A DNA stretch of 64,000 nucleotides. It comes from Bactrocera neohumeralis. Its lineage: Eukaryota > Arthropoda > Insecta > Diptera > Tephritidae. The DNA lies in NCBI RefSeq assembly GCF_024586455.1, contig NC_065923.1, positions 4,219,501 to 4,283,500 on the forward strand, in the 5' to 3' direction. How positions within the stretch are numbered: the stretch's first letter is position 1; each line of letters starts with the position of its first letter. The notes below the pieces were generated by a model. That model was given only the letters and a program-made list of their open reading frames with translations, was not told the origin of the DNA and did no database searches. The position numbers and the translations under genes were made by a program. Of this stretch, positions 46,185-56,995 are shown piece by piece.

Positions 46185-46565
46185 CAGAGAAAATTCGCAA
46201 ATTACCTACATTAATACAACCCTTGGCCGAAAGAAGAGGAATTTTCTTCTATCTGGACTACGCCAGGCCACACACATACTGACGCGTCAGAAGCTTAAGG
46301 TGCTTAGTTGGGAAGTTTTTATGCATCCAGCTTATAGTCCAGACCTCCCACCAAGCATTCTCTTCTCACCGTCTTCTCTCTACGGTGAATGATTTTTCTG
46401 AGGTAAATTTCGCTTTAAAAAAGCTTTCATCGAATGTTCCAGCTTTTAGCAATAATGGCTGGTGTTGCTATGAAGTCACCCTATAAAAATACCTTAAAAA
46501 TATTATATATTTCCTTCTACTAGATTTTATGTATAAAAAGTTGCAAAATGATTAAATAAGGAAAT
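46185..46565 (+). mobile_element. Mariner transposase relic, C-terminal half
   Basis: Plus-strand reading gives ...LPTLIQPLAERRGIFFYLDY, then ARPHT in one frame. TRQKLKVLSWEVFMHPAYSP, then DLPP follows in another. Together they cover the second catalytic Asp (DN/DYARPHT) and the third (YSPDL) with the DD34D spacing broken by a frameshift near 46275. A decayed tail (FLRGKFRFKKAFIE) runs to about 46440. The N-terminal half and first Asp are missing. The relic sits between two inverted family A repeats. Confidence 0.75.
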
Positions 46566-46589
46566 GATTTAAAGGACTCATATGGTAAT

Positions 46590-46985
46590 TACAATGTATA
46601 AAAGCTCTAAACAGCTGGCTCAGTTTCTGAGATATCGATCTGAAATTTTATACACGCACTTATTTTCACAAGGAACTGCTTGCCTGTCAGAATCGCCGAT
46701 ATGCGACAGCTATAACATAAAGCTGGCATACAACCCAACCGATGAAAATCCAGGTCTTGTATAGAAGACTTTTTCATTTGACCAGATATATTTACGAAAT
46801 TTAGCATAGAGTATTGTCCAAAGAAATGCTATAATCGATGAATATATTATTCAGATCGTACTACTATAACATAGAGCTGCCATACAAATTGACCGATCAA
46901 AATCAACATAAAGACATTTTGATAACCTTTTATTAATTTTTAGCTTGTTAAATAAGTTAAGACTTTTCCTTGTTTTTTGTAGTAT
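46590..46985 (-). repeat. Dispersed repeat family A, INE-1/Helentron-like (inverted copy)
   Basis: Reverse-complementing this stretch gives TCAATTTGTATGGCAGCTCTATGTTATAGTAGTACGATCTGAA, then an AAATGAAAAAGTCTTCTATACAAGACC block, a second TTGTATGCCAGCTTTATGTTATAGC block, and AAAATTTCAGATCGATATCTCAGAAACTGAG. This is the same order as in 45483-46072. It is therefore a partial copy in the opposite orientation, lacking the (CAGA)n end. Confidence 0.65.
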
Positions 46986-48860
46986 GTTTATATTTTGATA
47001 TGCAAATAGAAGTAAAATCCCATTAGAAGGAGATTACAAGTTGTTCTGGCTCTTTAGACACCAAAATAGCGCTACAATTATTTGCTTGCACACACCGTGC
47101 CCCTACTGTTTCCCTAGAAGAAAGAAAAAACTAACAAATTTAAAAATTGGTTTGGAAGCAACAATAGTTATGGTATGATAGGGTGGCAAAAATGATATGG
47201 TATAAGTGTAGCATAAACGAAGTAACGGAGTCAAGAAGTAGTAAAACTCTATACGCAGCAACTACAGAAAATGCTTTGAGGTATTAAACTAAAATTAAGA
47301 AAAAAGAAAACATACATAAAACACAAAACAAAAATACTAGGATAAAGCTGTGGCAATGTGCACAAGCAGTTGCAATGAAAACTGCACGCAAAGATTGTGT
47401 GTGTGGTCGCTCGCTGGGGCTTGCCACCTAAAGTGCGCACAAGAGCTGTACAAATGCATATACGTTATGTACATATGTAAGGCAGATATTTTATAAATTT
47501 TTTACAACTTTCTTTCTAACTGAATTTTCGCTGCCTTATTTGTCTCTGTTTTGCCAACTCTAAATTTTGCTTATATTTTGTTTTATTTTTTTCTCCGTTA
47601 TTTGCCAGAGCACATTTCACATTTTCAGCGTTAACATACACAGCTGTTGTTGTAGTTGCCGTTATGCCGCTTTTTGCGGCATTTTTAAGCTACGCTGGCA
47701 CAACTTGCGAAAAACACACGAGCACATACAAAGCGACAGGCAGCGATGACACTAAAAGGAAGCAAAAATAGCAAAACAGCAGCGCATAATCTTGGTTACG
47801 TATACGGCGTGGTGTACGAGTTTTGCTGTTTGATGTACATATGTATGTGTGCGCCGCTAGTGGTGCTCAAGTCTCTGTTTGTGCATGTGTGTGTGTCTGG
47901 CGTAGCGAGTTGAAGGATGCCTCATTGATGCGCTGCTGGCATGGTGCGGAGGTGTAGAGGGGGTGCGGCGGGGTCCGGGTTTATATCATGGCTTAACACT
48001 CACAATGATTTTATTTCCCCGCTACAATGGCTGAGGAAAATATGTTGCCGCTTTTGCATATCGGAGGTTCGTTGGCGGGTCGACGGGTCGGCGGGTTAGC
48101 GAGCGGCAGTTGTAGCTTTTCTCAACAGCGATTTTCAGCTTTTATTTTGCTCTTTCAGCTACTTTCTGCTGTAACTTTTGCTGCTGCTTTGCATATTTTA
48201 TTTTTTATTTATACGCTTTTTATTATATTTTTTCCATTTTGAATCTTTTTTTGCCACTTTTATTAATTTTTTGCTTCTACCGCACGCCTGACTTTCATTA
48301 CTCGCACACGAACACACACACACAGGCGCACGGGCACTTTGCACGCCAGCTCGCATAACGGCATATGGCGGTAAAATGTATAAATGTAGAAGATATGTAT
48401 TAATGTAGGTAAGTTTCGTTTTTATAATTTCTTTGCTGCCTCTTTGCCACGCCGCCTTGCCCCACCGCCAATCCCTGCCGCCGCCATCAACTGCCATTTC
48501 TGCCATTACTGTTGCAGTGTGCGTGGCTGTGGGGAGAAATTCTTTGAAATATAAATAAAAATTATGCAAAATGTCGAAGCGCAAAGGTGGAGTGCTGCCA
48601 GGCAAGCACGCCGACAGGCGTACTGACTTAATGACGCGCTGACGCCCTGACTTGCCACACACTTTATGCCCCAGTGGCAGGGGGCGTCATCATTGTAGGT
48701 GGCTTTGGCGCGCTGTTTGTTGAGCTTGGTGTGCTTGAGAGGGCATGTATATGTATATGTGTGTTTGTCGGTTTGTGCACGAACTGGCGCATCAACTTGG
48801 TCCTTCAGTTGCGCTCTTAAATAATCCAAAAGCGGCATATTAAGTGTATTTAGTATATTT
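46986..48860. other. GC-balanced island, no assignable gene
   Basis: A 71-codon ATG frame at 48027-48242 (MAEENMLPLLHIGGSLAGRR at its start, in CTACAATGG context) ends in a Phe/Ile-rich hydrophobic stretch coded by T-rich DNA. It has no homology known to me. TG and CA runs lie at 47830-47900 and 48310-48325. No transposon relics and no strong splice pairs. Confidence 0.35.
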
Positions 48861-49735
48861 ATGGAAATGTGGTTGAAAAATTTCGTTAGAGTAATGTTAT
48901 ATTTAATAAATAATTTTGGTAATTCTACAATGTTGGTGTAAAGAAAATTTTTGTAGAAGGAAGTGATTTTCCAAGTTGAAAATAAAATTTAAATAATTTA
49001 ATTCTTGCAGAAAAATCGTCTTGGTCAATTTGGCTAATTTCAGAAAGTCGTTGCTTACATTTGGGTGGAAGTATTACTAGAATTAGAATAAAGTGTTCGT
49101 AACAATAATTCAGCGATTTAATCATTCGGAATTCAATGGACTACATTTATCCAAAGTGTATATCTAAGATTTCTAGTTTAATACAATATTGACTTGGATG
49201 GGCAATGCAATTTTATACATTTTTGTAGTATATATTTTTTTGCTACTACTCGCCAACGACTTGGTGGCTGAAAATGCCAAATCAAGTAAACGATTCAGTC
49301 AATAAATCTCGGTATTTTCTAATATAGTCAGTCTATCACACTACTATCACTACTAGAATTGTATTGTAAAAATCTTACTAAAGCGTAGTGGTCTGAGTCG
49401 AAGTTTGGTTCTCGGAATATCTGGTTGAATACGAACACTCCAACTTTGGGGATATTCGATTCATTACAGAGTGGAAGAAGAAAAAAGCCTACAAATTGGA
49501 TATGTTAAATAAAGAGGGAGAAAAAGAGAGAAACAGATATACAGACAGAAATAAAGAGAACGAGTTATAGATAGACAGAAAAAGGAAGCTCATCTAATGA
49601 AATATATCTAGAGAGAAGAAGCTGTTTTGTTTGAGACAAGACATGGTGAAATATATAGCAATTCTTTCAAGTAGTACAAACAACAATCAACAAATACCAT
49701 CTTTCCCTTCATTTACGAACTTTATAAAACGTTCC
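48861..49735. other. AT-rich noncoding sequence with a purine-rich tract
   Basis: A 66-codon minus ATG frame (48925-49125) has ordinary composition (ILPPKCKQRLSEISQIDQDD) but no known motif. A GA-rich low-complexity tract covers about 49510-49590. Confidence 0.4.
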
Positions 49736-50575
49736 TTAAGGGGGGGAGGGGGGCGGTTGTAAGGTTTGACAACTTTGAAGTTACAGCAAGTTGAATAACG
49801 GTACCTCTAACTACCTGCGCTGCGTGGACAAAATTTTGAATCGATTTTCCCAAATATGCCATTTTTAAAGTCGGTGACCAACCTACAGAAAAAACTACTG
49901 CATCGATTTGGTTTTTGGTTTTGAAATTTTGTACAAATATTCTACATATATATTGCTCTCGAATGACGTCGAGTTTTTCCAAAAATTTTAATTTCTAAGA
50001 ATTTTACGATAACAAATAGAACGATTTTTTCGTCCAAAATCGTCATTTTGGCTGAAAATGGTACCAAAAATTGAAAAATTGAAAAATTAAAAAAAAACTG
50101 GACGTCAATTGAAAGATAAACTAATAAACTAAAGAAATCATTTTAATTTTTTGGTTTCAGAAGATCCAGTGATGCTGTAGGCTGGTCACCGCACAAAAAC
50201 TTTTTTTCGAGGTGCCTGCAGAGAGCGACGATAAATCCGTTATTTTTCGATAAAACTTTTTTTAAGTATCCTTCAAATGTTGTACTTTCATATAATAACA
50301 AGTAAAATAAACCTACAGCAATAATTTTTTCTAAAACAATTCACGAAAAAAGGTATTTTTTCGACGAAACAAACCATAGACATTAGTATCAAGTAAATCT
50401 TTAAACTTCTAAAGCTGCACAGAGCACTTTTAGTCGGTGAAAAATATTTACTAGAGCATTATACTCACCCAATCTGAACTAATTCGTAGCTACTCTATAT
50501 ACATAATTAACAAAATAGTCGAGGCTTCATAAACCAATTATATTAGATTTCAAGGATTTTTTTATTTCTGCTTCT
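49736..50575. repeat. Sequence with a ~19 bp inverted repeat pair (49870-49888 / 50175-50193)
   Basis: GTCGGTGACCAACCTACAG at 49870 and CTGTAGGCTGGTCACCGCAC at 50175 are reverse complements at about 17 of 19 positions and are separated by about 285 bp. The insert is AT-rich and noncoding with a G-rich run just left (49740-49757). It may be a small non-autonomous DNA element or a foldback. Clear target-site duplications were not seen. Confidence 0.4.
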
Positions 50576-51955
50576 GATTTACAAATATCTAAAGTTCTTT
50601 CTGCAGCCTTTTATCGGCTTCTGCACAGCTTGTCTTAGCAACGCTACTTCGGCTCTCTCACCGCCGAAGACTAGACTTTAATCCCACAAGCTGTTTGTCG
50701 AGACGCCAGGCGACGCCACACAGACACTTCACCGCAATTTCTTCAAATAAATATAAGTAGAATAAATACACACTTGCAGGCCCCACAACCACGCACACAC
50801 ACACATTCGCATGCACCCAAAGCCACACTGCCGAGGAGTGATGACGACAAAAAATATTGCGCGCTCGAACAAATGAACAAATGAAATGAAGAAATGAAAA
50901 TGAGAAAGGAAACGATAGCTGCATACAAAGTAACCCGAAAAGACGAATGGCACACACAAAGATGCGCGTAATAAGGAGACGATGTATGACGCCAGTGTGT
51001 GTGTGTGTGGGCGCAATGCAAAAGCCATAACAATAAAAGCGAAAAAGCGCAACTTTTTCCTGCCACTTCCCTCAACTCCCCTCCTCCCCCCACTTCCCCC
51101 ACTTCCCACACCCGTACATATTTATATATTTAAGCATTTCCTCCGCTAACAATGACACTAACATTAACAGCAACAATGGCGGCTACAACAACAGCGTCAG
51201 CAACAACAACAATGGCATTACAGGCGACCAACAATGGCAATAAGTGAGTGAGTGTAAGTGTGCAACAAAGAAACGCCAGTAAGAAATAAATGAACAGGGC
51301 AGAGCAGAAAGTAGACAGGCGCGAGGGGTGAATACGTTTATGGGCCGAGCGGGACGGGCCGAGGTGTATTCTGCTGTGTCGGGATGTTTCGGTTCAAATT
51401 GTTATAAGAATGCGGGTAAAAGATTGCGAAAAAAAGGCTGCGTAAAAAGTTCTATAAAAGCGTTATTATGTAAAAGCAAAAAAAAAACAAGGACAACAAC
51501 ACCAACTACAGCAAATAAAGAAAATAAAAAGGTACTTTCGCAAGATGAAAGGAAGCAGTTTCTTGGTAAAGAAATAACAATAAATCTTTTAGCGTAAAAA
51601 ATTGGGATCCATATGTTTGCACACCCGGAGATAGTGGCGTGTGTGTGTGCGTTTGTATCATAGGGACAAAGCTGAGTATAAATAAAGCGCTCCAAAGTAC
51701 CAAATTAAGGATATTTTTACACATTTACTTAAGTATATGCAAATGTATGTATGTATGTATGTATGTATGTATGTATGTGAGTGAATACGAAATTTGTATA
51801 AAGAAAGCTCAACAAAAAAGTTCTAGTTGGGACTGCGCATAAAGTTCTACTGTTCCCCGTTGCTACGAAAATAATTTTCCTGAGTTGATACCAACTTATG
51901 CTGTTTTATGTGGCAGTGTTTCAGTTTTCCAATTTAATGGGCTCTTAGACTATCC
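50576..51955. other. GC-balanced island with (ATGT)n microsatellite
   Basis: An ATGT tetranucleotide repeat covers 51743-51779. AACAACAAC runs (51170-51235), a pyrimidine-rich tract (51060-51112) and CA/TG patches also occur. The minus frames at 50729-51111 are explained by these simple sequences. No gene recognised. Confidence 0.45.
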
Positions 51956-51959
51956 CTAT

Positions 51960-52428
51960 AAAAGGTGTTGCCTTTTATATTTCGAGTATTGAAAAATATA
52001 TTAATAATAGAAAATCTCTTTGTTGTGTTTAAATATATTATCCGTTAAGACCTATACACTCTTGCATGCGTTTCAACAAATTGCCGAAGTATTTTTGACA
52101 CTCTGATAGAGGTATCTTCAAAGAAATGAGAGATGAGTCTTTTATGGAAATGACTCATAAAATCGATGTTTTGTATACTTAAAAGTGGAGTTGTCGTGAA
52201 AGAGCTCGCATTTAGCGGTTGGTTTTCCTTATTTCTTGAAATACAACTGGTAAACAACTGATTGTATACCAACAGAAAACCTGTCGCGATGTCATACATA
52301 GACGTGTTTCGAAACATCGTTATCGCTTACAGTGAAGTGTTCATGCAGTATAATTCCTATAGTTGTCTCAATCTCACGATAGTTCACATAAGCATCTTGC
52401 AATATCAGTTTGCGCACAGCATTATTTT
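51960..52428 (-). mobile_element. SETMAR-like mariner element, left part (terminal repeat and C-terminal region)
   Basis: The end GTTGCCTTTTATATTTCGAG at 51967 matches the terminal repeat of the related copy at 61320-62260. Minus-strand reading gives SCLPVVFQEIRKTNR-like and KYFGNLLKRMQECIDLNG-like segments of the C-terminal domain. VYDIVTG-type sequence around the first catalytic Asp is also readable (YDIATGFLLVYN near 52290). It contains internal deletions and frameshifts. The element is interrupted at about 52428 by the mariner at 52429-53685 and resumes on the far side. Confidence 0.65.
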
Positions 52429-53685
52429 TGGGGTAGTCGAAAAAGTTTTTCCGTATTTCTAATCAAACTTCAACTTATTCTTTTTTTATATTTGTAATGA
52501 ATTTTAATGAACCAAGTATGTACCATTTTTATCGACCATTTTTTGCCATTTTCCCGCTAAAGACATTATTCCATCAATAGTAAACTTGTCAGGTTTCTCG
52601 GCGAAAAACTGCGACGAGTAATTTTCACAGGCTTCTCTTGAAGCCAACTTTACTCCATTAAGGTAGTTCTGCACTGACCGAAACAAATAGTAGTCCTAAG
52701 GTGCAAGGTCAGGGCTATATGGTGGATGCATCAAAACTTCCCGGCCATGCTCCCCCAGTTTTTGCCGAGTCATCAAAGATGTGTGTGGTCTAGCGTTGTC
52801 CTGATGGAAGAAGCTTTTTCTGTTAATCAGTTCTGGCCGTTTTTTCGATTGCTTGCTTCAATCTCCTTTGATGTTGACACTATGTATAATTAGTTGTGCG
52901 ACCAGTCTGGAGCAGCTTATAGTGGATGATCCCCGTTCAATCCCACCAACCACTCAGCATAACCTTTCGAGTTGTTAATCCTGGCTTTGCGACCATTTTT
53001 CGAGCTTCACCACGCTTGGATCATGATCTTTTTCGCACATCATTGTCGTATTTGATCCACTTTTCGTCTCCTGTTACCATTCACTTCAGAAATGGTTGGA
53101 TTTCATTACGTTTCAGCAAATAATCGCAGATGGTAATTCGGTCCATTAAATTTTTCACAGACAATTCTGTGGTATCCAAACATCGAGATTCTTTATGTAG
53201 CCAGACTTTTTTAAATGGTTCAAAACCATTTGATTATGAATGTTAAGTTCCTAAACGATGGCTTCTTATGAGACGGTCCTGTCAATATTTTCCATGATTT
53301 CGTTGAATTTTTCGAGGATGGGTCGACCAGATCCAGATGCATCTTTCACATCGAAAATTCCAAAACGGAAACGAGCGAACCATTGTTGTGCTACACGCAT
53401 CGACTTCCTATACTTCACAAATTTCATTGGTATCTTGGGTGGCATCCTTCCCTTTTTTATACAAAAATTTCAAAATATAGCGAATTCCTTCATTATTTTC
53501 ACTTATTTTTGAACAAGTACAATTTTTTTTTCAACTTCCTCGAATTTAATTTTTTTTTGGTTAAATGAAGCTTAAAACCTCACCTTTCCAACACTATACA
53601 TACACGTATGGTATGACACAATGTGATATGTAGCATTAGAGATATAGTACAACTGCAACGACAAGAACAAGAACTGATTTTGGAT
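52429..53685 (-). mobile_element. Mariner element with nearly full-length dead transposase, nested insertion
   Basis: The left end GGGGTAGTCGAAAAAGTTTT looks like a mariner terminal repeat. On the minus strand the transposase is readable almost end to end. From about 53520 come ILKFLYKKGKDATQDTNEIC, then MRVAQQWFARFRFGIFDVKD with ASGSGRP, then HNQMVLNHLKKSGYIK (paired helix-turn-helix DNA-binding part). These are followed by VTGDEKWIKYDN (first Asp, 53070), FHQDNARPHTSLMTRQKLGE (second Asp, 52800), HPPYSPDLAP (third Asp) and DYYLFRSVQNYLNGVK, ending KWQKMVDKNGTYLVH at 52504. All three catalytic Asp codons survive in DD34D arrangement, but several stops and frameshifts break the gene. The right terminal repeat seems lost or decayed near 53680. 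Confidence 0.85.
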
Positions 53686-53935
53686 GACCTTCACGAAATT
53701 CATCTTGGACTGATTTACGACCTCGATTATGCTGAATTCATCGAAAAACAATCTGAGATAATCCACGCTAAAAGTCGCGCTAAAATTTCAGCTATATAAT
53801 TCTGTTTTTTTGCCGAAATCAACGCTTTTATGTCAAAATGTTCTGAGTTTGTGTAACAACATAAATGTTAAACTTCACGATGAGGTTCGGACTTGCCATA
53901 TTGCAACACTAGTTCAAGCACTTCATTTGCAAAAA
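53686..53935 (-). mobile_element. SETMAR-like mariner element, right part
   Basis: The phrase TCTGAGATAATCCACGCTAAAAGTCGCGCTAAAAT at about 53752 matches TCTGAGATAATCCATGTCGAAAG...ATCGCGCTAAAAT at 62020. TGTCAAAATGTTCTGAGTTTGTGTAACAACATAAATGTTAAACTT at 53832 matches 62147-62192 of the other copy. This confirms that the two halves flanking 52429-53685 were one element. The far terminal repeat is not recognisable here. Confidence 0.6.
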
Positions 53936-54400
53936 TACAAAATTTTTACTATAATATTCAATATTATGCCTATTTATTCATGGCGTGGTCCTTAAAGATT
54001 CTATTCCAAAATTAATGACATTACTACATTTTGTTTTCAAGCCAAATATAAGTTCTAAACACCAATTTAATGTTCATAGTTCTTAGCCTTGGCTCGATCG
54101 AACCTACCGACGAATACTTATCGACTCGTCCTGTATGAGCATGCCTGGAACGAAATTCTGACTTTTTCGTTGGCCCAAACCGGGGGGATTTAGCTCTACC
54201 TGCACTGACTATAGAACTGGAGGAAGACATGGCTTTGACAGAAGAAAAAAATGAGCGCAGATACAAAATACTTTTTAATTCGTTTCCTGAAATTTACAAA
54301 AGATTCCAATGCTCTTCACGAAATATTGACCACAAATCTTTCGCGAAGTGAGTTAATTTGTGGAATAAATGACATAACACATTATATACACATTATACAA
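53936..54400. other. Noncoding sequence, nothing recognised
   Basis: An 80-codon minus frame at 54024-54266 is serine/arginine-rich with ordinary texture (SGRAKSPRFGPTKKSEFRSR-like) but no recognised motif. No other feature. Confidence 0.4.
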
Positions 54401-55318
54401 CCTGCAAATTTCACAAAGCGTAATGTGTATGCCATCTGATGTCCCTCCTGCTCCATTGGCGCATAACATTAGTGGTATATTTCTCAGCACCGTTACCCAG
54501 CTCAGTATCAGCGCCGGCATTGCGTGTCAAATGCCTGTCAAAGTTGAGAGCTGCTGTCGCGCCAACGTCACACACGAACGCGATTCGCTGCCTAACAACC
54601 AGGCGATCAGAAAAGCGACGACAGTGTGGCAATAAGTATTCCCAATGAACCGTAATACATACAAACAACAGTAGTAATATACAGACAGCTATAAATAAAC
54701 GCACAAAGATAAATTCGATTGTTGTTGCAGAGTCAATGCAATTGCTTGCTGTGGCAAGTCGAGCGCACTGTTGCTGCCACCCAACTAACGCACCCACTCG
54801 CACAGCCCTGTTGCTGCAACACCTGCAGCTGAGAACCTGCTCATTGCGGCCGCACAGCTACAAGTGTGACTATCACAGCGGCGGCGCTCATCTACAAACA
54901 CAACAACAACAAGCAACACAAACAGCGCACATTCGTTTAAGCAGCATTAACGCTAACTCGAAACCGCGGCGAATTTTACGCGCCACAACAGCAACAACAA
55001 CGCCTGCCGCCACCCATTCAAGTATGTTGGAAAAATTATTCCACGCGGAGTAAACATTCAACTGGACTCGGTTGGCAGCAGAAAGGTGGCGGACAATTGC
55101 GCCTGTCGAGCCCAATTTATGTGCGTTTGTATGTGCGCGGCTTGTCGACGATATCGTTTTGTTTTTTGTGTGTATGAAGGTGTGTTTGTAGGAGAACTGT
55201 TGGAGCATTGGGAATCCATACTCGCTAATGGCTTCTTTAACGTTGCTGCCCTCCCCAACGTCGGCTGCGCTCCGGCAATAATTTCGATTTCTTCTATCCT
55301 CTCTGCGCTCACACTCAG
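54401..55318. other. GC-balanced island, likely 5' region of the plus-strand gene
   Basis: Just upstream of the candidate signal-peptide exon. A TATAAATA at 54689 and a TTGTTGTTGCAG acceptor-like site at 54730, followed by an ATG frame of 105 codons (54736-55053), lie in this island. The frame is His/Cys/Thr/Gln-rich and probably noncoding. The pyrimidine tract immediately before 55319 looks like an intron end. A noncoding first exon in this island would fit, but no transcription start is identified. Confidence 0.35.
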
Positions 55319-55410
55319 CGCTACGATGACGAAGTTCGGAGTTGGGTGGGTTATCGCTGTGCTAATATTTCTGTGCTCTTGGGCCACGAGTAGCAACAAC
55401 TGCAGGGCCG
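55319..55410 (+). CDS. Candidate exon with start codon and signal peptide, secreted or membrane protein
   Basis: The acceptor tract TTCTTCTATCCTCTCTGCGC leads to ACTCAG, and the exon begins at 55319. An ATG at 55326 opens 28 codons starting MTKFGVGWVIAVLIFLCSWA. This has a charged start, a hydrophobic core of about 13 residues and then small polar residues (TSSNNCRAG), as in a classical signal peptide with a likely cleavage after WA or TSS. The donor GGCCG|GTGAGT at 55411 splits a Gly codon in phase 1, the phase most often found after signal peptides in animal secreted and Ig-type proteins. The intron frame closes at once (GAG TAA). The same frame is open upstream to a GTG at 55086, but that part looks noncoding. 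I cannot name the gene. Confidence 0.55.
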
Positions 55411-56995
55411 GTGAGTAAAATGTGCCGGAAAATAATTTGAAAGCTTAGAAATAAATGTTTTTGTTGATAAATATCGGGAATATTATTGTAAAGTGCTTGC
55501 AAACGGCAGGCTTTCGAGCAATTAAATTAACTATATTAATACTAAATTTTACATATATGTATATAAATATATACTTATATATAGCTTATAATTTCTTATT
55601 TAACAACTTCGCATGAGTGAGCCAAAAAATCATCATAATAATAATAAGAATAATAGTACAAAACACTGAGTAAAAAGATTATGGTAATAGAATTAACATA
55701 TATAACAATAACGGTAATTATAATGAAACATAAAGCCCATAAAATTTACAAAGCATCCTTTATATGCCAGAAAAACTTTTATTGAATAGCGAACATACAT
55801 AAAGCACTTCTATACTCCCTTTTGGTATGCGTACATATATGTTTATGTAAGTAGTAATATAATTTCCTATACATAACGAATGTAGGCACGACTCTCTCCA
55901 GTCTCTTCTCAGCGCTGTTCCATTTAATCAAATTTGATGTCACATATAATTGGCGCCATTGTGGTTAGGGTGGAAATAAGCAACACCATATTTAACACAC
56001 TCCCAAAAGTCCGGAATGACGCCGCATATTGTGTACACCAACAATATTTACTTTTGTTTGTAATGTAAATAGAAACGACATTTAACGATTTTTGCTAATA
56101 ATAAAAGGACGATGATATTTATTCAACCAATTGACTAGTGAAGAGAGGGGCATGTGCGAAGGGTTTGTGGCACACGCTAGAAAATACTTTGGAAACTTCG
56201 TAACGGTACTGGAGACACGACTAGTTAGTTTTAATTTCTAGTTGTTATTATACCCCACTAGAAAATCGAAATTTTTTTTAATTTTTCTACGTCCTTTTTG
56301 GAAATTTTTGCCTAAATGTAGGCAATGTTTTATGTAAGTATCAGAATTTATCGCCAACATTTAGGCTAATAATTGAATAGTAGTTATGCCACCATAATTT
56401 TAAGATCATACCCATAGTCGTGAGAACTTTCCGCTCCGAAAATATTGCACATACTGGAGTCTAATTTAACTCCAAACTTTTAGAAATGTTCTGTGGAATC
56501 ACAAATAATTTCATAAAATTCTTACAGTGGTCTTAAGTTCTGCCGTAGGAGATTTTTTATGTTAATATTTGATCTTTTTGATATTTTTGGATGAAATATA
56601 TATATGTAGGTATGATAGTAAGCGAATTAATAATCAAGTTTATGATTGGGTTATAATCTAAAAACTATTCGGAGTACTTCGTATAAAATTTCTCAAATAA
56701 ATTTTAATAATCGAAATGCTTTCCAAAGTAGGAAGTTGTATGCAAATTGGAGGAAAGCAAGCTTAAAAATTTAGAAAAGAAACTTTATCTTTCAGCAATC
56801 CTGAATTGTATTGATAATCACCTTTATTCTACTATAGATTGAGAAAAAAGCTTTTGCTCAACCTTTAAAAGTTGTTCCTCAAAGGTAAATTCCTGATGTT
56901 TTAATAATCAAAAGAAGCCATATGTACCAAAGAACTTTAAGTATTGACTATAATAATTTCATTGCAATATTACAGACCCATCAAAATTTGCATGC
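55411..56995. other. AT-rich sequence, probably first part of a large intron
   Basis: After the donor at 55411 the sequence is AT-rich, without transposase motifs or exon-like segments. A GCCTAAATGTAGGC small palindrome lies at about 56309. Confidence 0.4.

Noticed and set aside
54736..55053. 105-codon ATG frame upstream of the signal-peptide exon
   Set aside because: His/Cys/Thr/Gln-rich composition from triplet runs. More likely 5' UTR or promoter DNA, although an acceptor-like site precedes it.
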